The notes under the pieces are model-generated. The model saw only the letters and a list, made by a program, of their open reading frames with translations. It searched no databases and was not told where the DNA came from. A stretch of 64,000 nt of DNA from Chamaecyparis obtusa. Its lineage: Eukaryota > Streptophyta > Pinopsida > Cupressales > Cupressaceae. Positions 34,983-46,205 of this stretch are shown here, piece after piece (position 1 is the first letter of the stretch; every line of letters begins with the position of its first letter). The stretch lies in assembly GCA_027943335.1 (NCBI GenBank), contig BSBK01001114.1, positions 719,001-783,000 of the forward strand. Reading direction: 5' to 3'. The position numbers and the translations under genes were made by a program.

Positions 34983-35687
34983 TGTTGAACCTAAGACAGC
35001 AAGAAGTAATTATATGTTTTGGGAAGCGTGTAATGAATTGAAGGTTGACAAAAAGGTTATTTTTGTAGTAGCTTGTATAAAAGAAATAAACATGTAATGT
35101 GAAGTAGTGAGTAAGTAATATATTGATAGGTTATGTGAAATATGATATATGATCAGATCAGTGCAAGTTGATAGCAAGTTTTTGTGAAGAGCCTACAAAG
35201 CTAAATCAGAATATTGAAGATTTTTAGTAGCAGAAAAACATTTTTGTATTCTAACTTTTGTATTTAAGATTATCATTTTATATTTCATGTTTGGATAGTG
35301 ATCACATCTTGCATACATTCATCTTTTGTAATTCCAACTACTAACAGGGTTGAGGCTTCTAACAAGGCCTAAGTCCTCTAACAAGGACAAAGACACTATA
35401 CAAATGTAATAGACTCCTAACAGGGTCAATATCTTTAACCAGATACTTTTTATTAGTGGATCATTTGTGGATATCATCCCCACCTAGGTTTTCCCTTGGC
35501 CAGGGTTTCCTCGAGAACAAATATGGTGTTATGAGTTCTTTTATTTTATGGTTGTGTTTATTATTTAGTTTATTTAGTTTAGTTTCTTATCCAAGCTACA
35601 AGTTAATTTCATATATCCATAAGTGGGACAAAGTAAAAGTTTGTGAAATACTAATTCACCCCCCCTCAGTATTTCCTATTTCTAATA
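34983..35687 (+). repeat. Candidate 5' LTR of element G
   Basis: The right end TTTCTAATA is followed by AT and a tRNA-Met primer site at 35690. The proposed start TGTTGAACCTAAGACAG at 34983 is a guess. Contains a run of CTAACARGG motifs (35342, 35358, 35377, 35412) and the pyrimidine tract CACCCCCCCTCAG that often precedes copia-type LTR ends. No partner LTR recognised. Confidence 0.42.
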
Positions 35688-35689
35688 AT

Positions 35690-35703
35690 TGGTATTAGAG
35701 TGC
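35690..35703 (+). other. Element G primer binding site (tRNA-Met type, mutated)
   Basis: TGGTATTAGAGTGC against the usual TGGTATCAGAGC: transitions only. Confidence 0.7.
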
Positions 35704-35745
35704 AGTTACTCAGAGAAGGCCTAACAACTTGAGTAAGATCTCTAC

Positions 35746-36904
35746 ATGGATATGGATCAATTGCAGAAAAATCTAGATGAAGCTCATGAATAGATTGATA
35801 TTCTTACTGAAGAAAGAGATACTTAGAAGAACAAATATGATAGTGAAAAAGACTACATTGAGAAACTAAAAGACAAGATAGAAGATCTGAAATCAAAGAA
35901 AGAACCTACAAGTCAAATAAAGGATAGTGACGAAGTTTCAAAATTGAAAAAAGAGAATGAGATCTTAAAGCATGGACTAAAGATTGTAGACCTAAAGTTA
36001 ACTCTAAAAGATGATAACAAAAAAGTTGAATCAAATTTGAAGTCTGAAAATGAAGATTTGAGATCTAAACTTACCACAACAATATATGAATTTGAGACTA
36101 CAAAATTTTAGTATGCCGAACTTGAGAAATATAATACAATTGTAAAAGGAGAACTAACTCAATGAAAACATCTTGAGAAAATGTATTCTAGTAGTGAAAA
36201 GATTGATGAATAGATTTCTTATCAAGAACCTTCTTATGATAAAATGGCCTTGGATATTTTTAAGAAAAATTCTCAAAGAAGATTTAGGAATGTAAAGAAC
36301 TAGATCTGGAATTTCAACAACCTAAGAACAATGAAGAGGAAAACAAAACAAATTTGAGTCTAACCAATCTGAAGATGTACCTAATCAACCTAAGCAAGAT
36401 GGATCACCTAAAGAAATGTGAAGTGAATCCAAAGGTAAATGTTATTTATGTAATTCATTTGGACACATGAAAAGAGATTGTATAGGTAAGCAATTTAAAC
36501 CTATCTCTAGTTATTGTTATAATTTTCATGGTTTTGGACATAGAGCTATTGATTGTAAGAAACCTAGATCTAATGATAAAAATAATAGTAGAATATTTAG
36601 AAATACTAATCCTGTAGATAAAAGACCTATTGGAGAAATAAACAATATAAGAATTGGAGTTGCATGTTATAGATGCAACAATTTTGGACATATTGCCAGA
36701 AATTGCAGATCACAAATCAGTTAGTCAGGATCGAGATATGGAAACAATATTATCATTTGTCAAATTTGTAATAACATGGGTCACACAAGGAGATATTGCA
36801 GAATGAACAACATGAGGAATCCTAATCCTAGAAGAAATGTGAACTACACCAAAAGAAATATGGATACCAACAATATTTTTAAGGAAAAAATAGTAACATG
36901 GAAG
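35746..36904 (+). pseudogene. Element G gag relic: coiled coil and four zinc knuckles
   Basis: From ATG 35746 the frame encodes a Lys/Glu-rich coiled coil of about 140 residues (EKLKDKIEDLKSKK, SEVSKLKKENE-type heptads). It is broken by TAGs that sit where CAG (Gln) would fit, and by a frame change near 36260. Four CX2CX4HX4C knuckles follow, at about 36440-36481 (CYLCNSFGHMKRDC), 36511-36558 (CYNFHGFGHRAIDC, second Cys replaced by Phe), 36662-36706 (CYRCNNFGHIARNC) and 36757-36803 (CQICNNMGHTRRYC). Likely the nucleic-acid-binding gag of a Met-primed (copia-type) element. No protease, integrase or RT follows. Confidence 0.65.
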
Positions 36905-37465
36905 AAGTTATATTTGTGAAAGATACAGATCAAGATAGTGCATCCACAATATCAGGAAGTTAGTCAGGTGAAGTATTTGAGAGTAAGTAGGAATCAATTT
37001 TGAACCCATCTCAAATTGATTAAGCATCAAAATTCATGAATTATACATTAGAATAAGCATCAGTATAACATAGAGTTTAGCAGAGATTGAATCAAGTCTT
37101 ATGAAGTTAATATGAGCTAGTAGGTGATATAAGGAATCTATGGTTAAGAGTGCATGAATTTATGAGCATGTATGTGATCAGACGAAGAGAAAGAAGTTTT
37201 GTAGCTAACCGGGAACAACTTTTTGGCATGAATACACTTATGCAATTAATGCGATGATAATTTCTTAAAGGATTTGATAGATAAAAGTGGATTCTTGACA
37301 TCATTTGATCATTCAATTATTTAAAAGTGTTTTAGAGAGCTAGACAGTGAAGATTGAAAGCTTTGGAGATATATTTTTTCCAGATCTACGCGGAAGCCCT
37401 AAATCATGATTCTGAGGTATTTCACTAAGTGTTTATTGTTAAAGAAGTTACTTTTTAGTGCAATC

Positions 37466-39361
37466 ATGGATGTATCCCTAGCTCATAATATTAAGGACAA
37501 ACTTAGACCTAAGGTGAGAAATATATCAGTAGAAACCTCTGAAGAAGACCCTAGTTTAGCATTATCAGGTATACCAGACAGTGTCTTTCATTTGGAAGAT
37601 ATAACAGGATATTTGATGAAATGCAAATTTGAGACTATAGGAGACATGAATATGACTGAGGAGTATAAAAAGATATACAAATATGATATATGACCTATAG
37701 ATATTACAGTTGATTTGATACATGAGGTAACCAGATTGTCTAACAAAGGTGCAATTCCACCAAATGAAAAGAATGTGAAGAAAAAAGTGCTAGACAAGTC
37801 TAAATCTTGATATAATGGAAGAGGCATTGTGATTAAAGTGAGATTGAGCAGAATGATGTGAGGTAGGGGAGAGGGACCATTAGTTGTGCAAGGTCCAATA
37901 GTCGATCACTCACTAGAGAATATATTATCCAATCTTACACCACATTTTTACTATATATTGTGATTAAATAATCCAAATATAAATAATTTTTTTTCCAAAT
38001 GTTAGATAAAAATGGACCAATACTTGAACACATGAGAACCTATAAATGTTATATTAAAAGAACATTAACAAGTGAAATAGATACATTTTTGCCTTAAATA
38101 AAATATCATAGCTATCTATCATATGGGTGCCACTTAAAAGTTAATATGCTCACTTAATAAAATAAGATGCCCACTTGAACAAGTATTGTTATCTTAGTGC
38201 ACAAATACTATTCTTATGTGTACAACTATTGGGGTAGCAAAGTATATGCATTAGAGTATTTCATATTAATAATCTGCTTTATCACAAATATAAAAGGTGA
38301 ACACAATAAATACCATGTATTTTCCCATGAAATGTATGAGATTGTCAAAAAGTTTTAGTGTTCAACTATTGGTCCCTTTGTGTTGAATATAAGTTGTATT
38401 TTACATAATAATGTGTTATTTTTATAACAACAAATATTTTTTTTGTGTTGAAGAATTGGTATTTTTGTGTTGGATTTAAAAGTTAGATACAAAAAATATT
38501 TATGATTACTAATAGGTATATGGTCCATTTAAGCTGCATATATGTCATATTTTGTATAGAAATACAATCACCCACATAAAAAATGATATTTTTAAAGTCA
38601 AATACTAGAGATTTTTAGATTAAGTTTTGGTCGAATCTTTAAAAAACCAATTTTTGTACACGTTTAACTAGGCATGCTATTTTAATGAGTTGTGTGATGA
38701 GTCACACCTTCAAACCTTAGTTATAGATATTTAAGTCTCTATTTTATATTTCTAAAAAAATGAAGGTCTTACAATATTCCATGCAATGGCTACATGTTGA
38801 CAAAGTTAGCCCTTACAACTATTGGTCCCTCTCCCATATGTGTGCAAGATAACAATTTGACTACAAAGTTTTGTGCCAACTATAGGGAAGATGATATGGC
38901 AACAGGAATGGTGCAAGCAACCTATCTCATGTGTGTTGACAAAGTTGAAGTGGACATGCGTGAAATTATGAGAATTCAATTGATTAAAAATCTTGAGAGG
39001 ATTATGAAAACAAAGAATTCCCAATTCAAATTCTCATCCCTAATCACCTATATGATTTTCCATCTTTTGAGAATATTTCCTTATACTATAGGAGCTGATT
39101 GGAATGATGATAGAATTTAAATGGAAAGAATCAACAAGGTGTATCTTACACACCCAATTGATAAAGTGAATGAGAGTGCTACACATGTAATCAAAACCCT
39201 TCAGAATGAGATGAAGAAAAGATCAAGAATTCCAACTTCAATAGTGGAGAAGTACAAAGATGAGATATGTTTCTTAGTTGACACATATTTTACATACATT
39301 GAAGTAGTAGAACCAAGGATTGAATTCATAGATCCTTTAGAATATGAAGTATCTGAAGAGG
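37466..39361 (+). pseudogene. Unidentified ORF relic, split by a TIR element
   Basis: Starts MDVSLAHNIKDKLRPKVRNI at 37466 and continues with stops (TGA 37691-37693, TGA 37807-37809) to about 37860. After the insertion at 37867-38835 coding-like sequence resumes (NLTTKFCANYREDDMATGMV, 38846 onward), through a TAA at 39118-39120 to EFIDPLEYEVSEEA, where a CACTA terminus begins at 39362. Combined length about 430 residues, mixed alpha-like composition, no motif I recognise. It lies downstream of the element G gag where pol would be expected, so it may be element cargo or an unrelated gene piece. Confidence 0.45.
37867..38835. mobile_element. TIR element (MITE-like), about 970 bp
   Basis: The left end GGGAGAGGGACCATTAGTTG and the reverse complement of the right end GGGAGAGGGACCAATAGTTG differ at one position. 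AT-rich interior with no coding frame. It contains a third copy of CAACTATTGGTCCCT at about 38365, so a nested or rearranged copy is possible. I cannot fix a target duplication. Superfamily unassigned. Confidence 0.65.
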
Positions 39362-39905
39362 CACTACTACATTTGGGGTCAAATTCCAACGGCCATTTGT
39401 CAGATTTGCAATGCTAATTTGTCAGCATTTCGACAAATGGGTCCGTCACCATTTTTGCATAGGAAATTGTGATAGAAGACGTTACCGTTGGTTTACTGAC
39501 ACCATATCACATTGAAAACTAGCATTTCAGAAACAACTTCATTATGGCATTATCTATGGTTTATCCATCAGAATTTTGACACAATACCTATTAACTATTG
39601 AAAAAATATCTTTTCTGACATTATAACTGTCAGCATAGCGACAGTGTCCACTTAATTTCAACAGATATACCCATCGGTGATATGGAATTAATGTCAAACC
39701 GTCTGTCAAAAAATTTCTATTTGTGACACTTGAAATGTCAGAAGAGCGACAGTCCTTCATTATTTCTCTGACAGATTCCCTGTCGAACGTATAGCATTAC
39801 TGTCAGAACTATTGTCATAAATTAGTTTTCTTTGACATTTTATCTGTTGAATGTCTAGCACTTCTGTCAGAATTAATGATTAAGTGTCAAAAAATTGGTA
39901 GATAT
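39362..39905 (+). mobile_element. CACTA terminus with subterminal repeats
   Basis: Starts CACTACTACATTTGGGGTC (39362-39380), matching the inverted terminus at 25841-25860. It is followed by 500 bp dense in TGTCAGAA / CTGTCAG / GCGACAG motifs in both orientations (39398, 39627, 39752, 39803, 39864), the usual CACTA subterminal design. The opposite terminus is not found to the right, so the element is truncated or was cut off by the foldback. Three bases before it: AGG. Confidence 0.65.
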
Positions 39906-39912
39906 GTATGTT

Positions 39913-40354
39913 AAAGATAAAATAGCTCAAGAGACCATCATAGGTTCTCTCTTTCTTCGGTCTATATTATTGACAGAATGTTTTACCTTTCATTAGCTCA
40001 TCAAATTCGGGGATTTGAAAGAATTTAATAGAATATTTTCATGAAAACGTATATTATTTATGTTGATGTTGCATGAATTTATCTACTTCACGCACTTGTA
40101 GACTATGAGGATGGCGATAAAGAAGCATGGCCATGACCATGCTTCTTTATCATTGTCCTCATAGTCTACAAGTGCGCGAAGTTGATAAATTTGTGCAACG
40201 TCAACTTAAATAATATACGTTGTCATGAAAATATTCTATTAAATTCTTTCAAATCCCCGGATTTGATGAGCTAATGAAAGATAAAACATTCTATCAATAA
40301 TATAGATCGAAGAAAGAGAGAACCTATGATGGTCTCTTGAGTTGTTTTATCTTT
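39913..40354. repeat. 442-bp near-perfect foldback
   Basis: Arms 39913-40130 and 40137-40354 are reverse complements with few mismatches and only a 6-nt spacer (CCATGA). Outer end AAAGATAAAA; inner arm GATAAAGAAGCATGG. A transcript across it would form a long double-stranded RNA. The right flank reads CTTTAGTCCTAGTG, whose complement starts CACTAGGAC. Confidence 0.9.
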
Positions 40355-40618
40355 AGTCCTAGTGATTGTCCTAGCTACCTGTCGATCGTCAAGAATAATC
40401 ACTGCCTTGCATTTATATACACTACACAAATTGATCCCAGTCTCACAAAAACATTTTACACTTGTACATCTCATCAATACTAGAGGCCTAAAGTAATTTT
40501 AAACAATCAATAGCATATTTCATGCATGGATGAGAAATAGTATCCAAAGTTTCTAGATAACCATTTTTGAGAAGAGGAATGAATGCAGGCCAAAGAAGGG
40601 ATAATTCCACAACAAAAA

Positions 40619-40698
40619 GGAAGACATCTTTTTAGCTTGGGTCTGGATCCTACCCCAATTGTCGAAGGATCCAGGGCCAGGCTAGAAAGATGTCTTCC
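40619..40698. repeat. 80-nt hairpin (pre-miRNA sized)
   Basis: 33-nt arms 40619-40651 and 40666-40698 (GGAAGACATCTTTTTAGC... pairing with GCTAGAAAGATGTCTTCC) with a 14-nt loop. It could be a tiny foldback repeat or a small-RNA precursor; no expression evidence. Confidence 0.8.
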
Positions 40699-40857
40699 CA
40701 TTCTATCTACAACATTGTGTCCATCCATGATCTCAGGAATATCATTGTCTTTCTACTCTTCATTTGCCAAAATATATCGCTTCTTCAAGCTTGTAGAGTA
40801 ATCTTATTAATAAAAGAACTCTTGCCAACATTAGGGTACCCACATATCAAAATAGTT

Positions 40858-40890
40858 GATGTTATTGGTGCTTGTGCTCAAGGATATTGA
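40858..40890 (+). repeat. Coding-like block (VIGACAQGY), copy 1 of 3
   Basis: Frame [11 protein letters not shown] followed by TGA; sits 66 bp left of element C. Confidence 0.4.
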
Positions 40891-40955
40891 TTCACTATTT
40901 TGAAATGGCCAAATCATTTTTATTTCATTTGTAGAGAAAAGGAGTGGGAGAAAAC

Positions 40956-42202
40956 TGTGTGTGTGAAAATTGTACCTGATCTGTAGACACAACACTTTAG
41001 TAAAACATTAAAGGTTAGCAAAAATCAAAATCATGCAAAATTGAAATCTAATTTAACCAAGCGATTTACTGCCTTCTAGTAGGTGTGAGATTGATGTTCT
41101 CAGATTGTTATCGAGATCAGTGACCTAGACGACACCTAAATGAAAGATTTGAATGCAATTGATCTAGATATGAATTGAATGCAATTAATCTATTTTTTTT
41201 TTTGACATTTTCTATGCAATAATATGAAAAATGATATGAAATCTATGATATGTAAAAATTGATATGCTATGAATTGATCTAACAATAATATGAAAATAAA
41301 AGTGATCTCACAACAATGTTGATTCGCAATAAGCTTTGATCCTTCCAATTGCAATTCTCCAGCGTGATTGTGCAAAAATATCCCATCCTTTGAGATGAGC
41401 TGAGGCCTTGATTTATAGAAATCCAAGGCTTTGGAGGTGCATGGAAGAAAGCCATAAATCACTCAGATTAACTCAGCTTGATTTTTGAGTTATCTGGTAA
41501 TAAAGATAATTTAATTCACAAAAACATGCGAATCATGCAAAAACAACTTTTTAACTCAAATTAGAAGTTTAGATCAACTTTAAAACTCAAAAAGGATGTT
41601 GAGTTCTAAAAAGTCAACACTTTGCATTGATTTTATAATTTGGAGTTTAACTGTTTCTTTGATTGTGCACATAGATAATTATTAATTAATAAATAAATAA
41701 AGTGATTTATGCTCAACTTAACTGATTTTTGAAAATAAATAATTGATTTATGGGTTAATCAATTATTTAATCAAACTTTTATTAAAAACTATATTATTAA
41801 ATAATGACAACTTGCTTTAATTAATTAAATAAGAATTTAATCAATTATTCATAAGATATTAGATTTATTGTCAAAATTAAATAATACAATTAATAATAGA
41901 TAGAATTAAATTTAATTACACAATTAAGTGGCAAGATATTAAATTTAATTAATTAAATATGAAAATATTCAATTAATCAAACTTAGGATAAATGTGATTT
42001 ATTACCAAATAATCATTAAATTAAAGATAATTAAGATAATTAGGAATATTGCTAGGAATATTCCCCGGTGCAGAAATTAAGATAATCAATTAGGATTCGA
42101 TGATGTTTAGATGTGCCTTAGGTTAGGACTTTGATGTCGATTTCATTCGAATTGTTGATATAGAAGATTAATGAACTTATAGCCCATTTTTGGGGTATTA
42201 CA
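40956..42202 (-). repeat. Element C 3' LTR (1,247 bp)
   Basis: Aligns with 54061-55305 over its full length. It has one more TG unit at its start. The AT-rich right half is rich in TAATTAAT. Confidence 0.95.
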
Positions 42203-42216
42203 TTTTACCCCTCTTT
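42203..42216 (-). other. Element C polypurine tract
   Basis: Minus strand AAAGAGGGGTAAAA directly before the 3' LTR. Confidence 0.85.
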
Positions 42217-44464
42217 GAATTGTTGTGCGAAGTGTAGTGGTTCAAAGATAGTCTGTGTTTGATAAAGATATGAAACTGATGTTTGAAATTGATAATTGAT
42301 ATGAGACAGAAGTTGATTGATATTGATTTGATATGGAGATAATAGGTCCCGAATGACCAAAGATAATGTTCACTATAGCAGCGATGAACCGAGGATTGCG
42401 AAAAAGTGTCAAAACGCCTGATTCCAAACCTTAGGATTGCAAAGAAGTGAGTGACCAGTTCTAGACTCGATTGTCTTAGCAGAACTAGCAGGTATCACAT
42501 CTGAATCCTTCAGTTGCTGAAGAACCAAGGAAAGAACACTATGATCCGATGGTTGCAAAAATTGATACAGTTTACAAGATTAGGAGAATACCAGATTGAT
42601 ATGGATCTTGATGAATCTGATATGCCCCGAGTGATGATAGATTTGCCCTGAGTGATGAGGTTTTTTGATGAATCAATAACTAGACGTGGTTGTTGTCTTG
42701 ATTACTGAGGAAAGATTGATAGAATTTGATTTACAGACTTTGAATGATGTGCAATACCATGCCCCCTTTGGGATTAAAATTGAAATCTGACAAGAAAAGT
42801 CAGTGTTGAGAGTTTAGAAGCATGTTAATTGATTGGAAAAGTGGTTATACACGTTCAAGAATGCATTCTGCATCGTTGGAAGGTCCCAAAAGACCAAGTT
42901 TGACTAGGTTAAACCATGAGTTGACCATAGTTGACCAAGTTGAAATTTTGAAAGTTTGATGTTAGATAATCAATTAAGTTGAATTATGGATTTCTTTGAT
43001 GATCGAAGGTTGAATATGCAAGTAGTTAATAATATGAATGATCTCAGATTTGAATTTTGATCCCGGAAAAAGATTCTACTTATTTTTCGTTGGAGGAACC
43101 TTCGTGTGAGATTTAGCTCTTGTTAGATTTGAAGATGTGATTGAAGAATCATTTAAGCATTGAAGTTCATTTAGCCATTGTGAGATCATGCAACATGAAG
43201 AATGCAAAGAGACATGCAAAATGAAATGCAACCTAAGACCTAGGACCTAGTCACTGATCATGTGTCGATTTGTTATCATCATTGAACTTTTAGGTAATCG
43301 GATAAATCAATACAATGCCCACTAGCTATGAAACCATAGACATATGAATATCGATTTGTATGCGCAAGAATCAATATAACACCCACTGGTCAACAACCAT
43401 GGATATATGAATATTGATTTTATTTTTAGAATGTCAGATTAGATATAAGCACCAAGGCATAAATGCCAGGATGACCTGAATATCATATCCATTTTGATAT
43501 AGCAATTTGTATAAGCATCAAAACATAAACGTCATGATGACCTGAATACACCTTGCATTGCAAACACATCAAACAGTCAAGAGATCATTCTAAATCCAAT
43601 GTGAATTACCCATAGTGACCCTTTATCATTCACATCCTTAGGCGAGATCGTGTTTCACAATAGGAGAAAGAACTCACTCAAAAAGACAATAGTGAGATCA
43701 AAATTCCTTGAATTTTCTAGGTATCAATGGTTGAGGTACGCATGGCCATCCAATTCAAGATAGAGGCTCTTACAGTTGGACACCATTTCAATCTAGAATT
43801 TCCAAAGTTGTTTAGATTTTCACATACAAGTAGAAAAAAAAGAAAATATTATGCCCCCAGTCATCACTCTCTAAATCCTATAAAGGACATCATCGAAGAG
43901 CTCAAAGGGACACAATATACAAAAATCTCAATGCGAATCAGTAAGCATACAAGGAGATAAAAGCATGAAGGACAAATTGTTTTCAGTTTGTGTTTGATTG
44001 CGTTGTTGTAGATGCAAAATCCTTTCTGGAGACAAGACAGACTTGACTGACTCAAATGAAGCTTCAAAGGACTCTGACTGGATATGATACGTCTAAGATA
44101 TATTGGAGACCATAGGATATGACTTTGATTACCCCCAAGTGTTAAGCATTGATAGGATACAGACGCTGGCGCTGATTGGTGTACAGACTGACTTATTGAA
44201 AATTGGAAATGCAGAAACAAACCGGGAGATATGTACAAACTAAAGCAAGACTAAAAGCTGCAAAAGACCAAGATTGCACTAATAGATGGAGCATTTTGAA
44301 ACAAGTGGTGCCCATTTGTTGGGTTTTCACCATCTTGGTAGAGATTCTATTTTTTCTACCAAGGCGCCTATTTCCAGGTTTTCACCAAGGCACTTTTTTT
44401 TTTGTTTTTGAATTTTTGATATTTTTTAAATTTTAAAGATTTTTTTCAGGACATTTTACCATAG
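42217..44464 (-). other. Element C 3' non-coding region
   Basis: No gene recognised. Contains repeated phrases such as CATGATGACCTGAATA / CAGGATGACCTGAATA (43468, 43532) and two nearby forms of CACCCACTGGTCAACA / GCCCACTAGCTATGAA. The open frames at 43727-43960 and 43864-44238 lie on opposite strands and look like chance. Confidence 0.5.
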
Positions 44465-46205
44465 AATGAATGGCTTAGGCATATAATTTCTTCAGATGGA
44501 GAACATTGATTGGTTCTCAGAGCTGTTCTCCTTCAGTTGTTGAGAGTTGATAGGCACCAGAGCCAAAAGTAGCAGTGATAACAAAGGGACCCAGCCAGTC
44601 GGGTTCAAACTTCCCCTTGCATTCTCGATGGTATTGATTTTTAGACTTTTCTCACAAGACTAGATCACCAACTTGAAATTCTCTATGTCTGACTTTCTTG
44701 TTGTAGCCTCTAGACATTCTCTTCTGGTATACTCTGAGATGATCATACGTAGCTTGTCTGTGCTCATCTAGTAGTTCAAGTTCTTACAACCTAGACACTT
44801 TGTAGTCATCATCAGTTACTAGACCATGCATTCTGATTCTTAGTGATGGGATTTCAACCTCAATAGGTATTACGGCCTCAGACCCATAAACTAAAGCGAA
44901 AGGTGTAGCCCTTGTAGGTGTTCTGATACTTGTTTTGTAGGCCCATAGAGCTGGATTAATCATGAGATGCCAGTCTCTGCCGGTTTTGTTTACTGTTCTA
45001 TGCAAGATCTTCAATAGATTTTTGTTGGAAGCCTTTGCTTGGCCATTCCCTTGTGGATAGTAGATAGAAGACCAATGTTGGGTGATCTTGAATTTGGTAC
45101 ATAGATCATCTAGGTCTTTATTCCTAAATTGCCCACCATTATTTGTGATTATGGAATGAGGGATCCCATATCTGCATATGATATAGTTTAAGATGAACAT
45201 CGATATCTGCTTTTCTGTTGCTTGTATCAAAGGGACTGCTTCTACCCATTTTGTAAAATAATTTGTGGCTGTGATTATATGGGTATGTCCGTTAGAACAA
45301 TGAGGATGAATCATCCCAATAAGATCAAATGCCCATTGATGGAAAGGCCATTGTGTTGTAAAGGGGATTAGATCCCTCCCTAGAGCATGAATTAGGTTTC
45401 CATGTACTTGACACTTTTGACAATTCTTAGCAAATTTGATGGCCTCTTTCTCCATTGCAGGCCAGTAGTACCCATCCCTAATAAGTTTTTGAGCTAGTGT
45501 TAAACCGTTCAAGTGTGACCCACAAATACCATCATGGACTTCCTCTAATGCACATTGAGACTCTTCCCATTCTAAAAATCTAAGTAGCGTACCATCTAGA
45601 CCTTGTTTGTATAGATCATGACCAATGATGACATATCGGGAGGCATTACGGATAAGGTATCTCTTTTCATGGCAGTTGAAGGTATCGAGAATGATTTGGT
45701 CTTGGAGATAGGAAAAGAGGTCTTTGTATCTGGATGAATCATGACCAACAATAGTGCAGATCATGTAGGTTTCAAGGGAGTCATATGCAGGATAAGATAG
45801 TGCTTCCACCAAGAACTCATAGCATAGCTCATGTTCAGGCTGTTGTAATAAAGTAGATAGTGTTGCCATTACATCGGTAGCCTTGTTCTCCATTCTAGGA
45901 ATTTGCTCAAATGTGATAGATATGAAATATTTCTTAAGATCATCTACCATTCTCTTGTAATGAATGAGCTTTTCATCTTTAGTTTGGTACACATCATTGA
46001 CTTGATGAATAAAAAGTTGAGAGTCTCCATGAATGTGTAGCTCTGTTACTCTCCATTCAATTGCTATTTTCATACCATTCAAAAGGGCTTCATATTCTAT
46101 AATATTGTTTGTGCAGGGGAACTTTAGTTTGAATGCTTTTGGGATGGAGTATCCTTGAGGAGTTATGAACAATATGCCTACTCTAGATCCATTTTTGTAT
46201 AGGAG
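44465..46205 (-). pseudogene. Element C archaeal-type RNase H + integrase
   Basis: A frame change between about 46205 (FFDGS, first catalytic Asp) and 46175 puts this part out of phase with RT. The RNase H continues with IEYEALL (E), IHGDSQL (D) and NKATDVM (D). A linker and the zinc finger follow (HDGICGSH...CQKC, about 45520-45410). The integrase core has Asp in WAFDLIG, but the second Asp is Asn (IITNNGGQF) and the Glu is Lys (GNGQAKASNK). The C-terminal domain continues past a stop at 44784 with REFQVGDLVL and WLGPFVI to about 44465. Integration activity would be lost. Confidence 0.9.

Noticed and set aside
39362..40372. A complete small CACTA element ending at CCTAGTG (40372)
   Set aside because: Only CACTA itself is shared between the two ends, and the 3-bp flanks (AGG and ATT) differ, so I treat the terminus and the foldback as separate.
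43727..44238. Open frames in the element C 3' region as an extra Tat ORF
   Set aside because: Short, on opposite strands and overlapping; no motif or continuation in frame.
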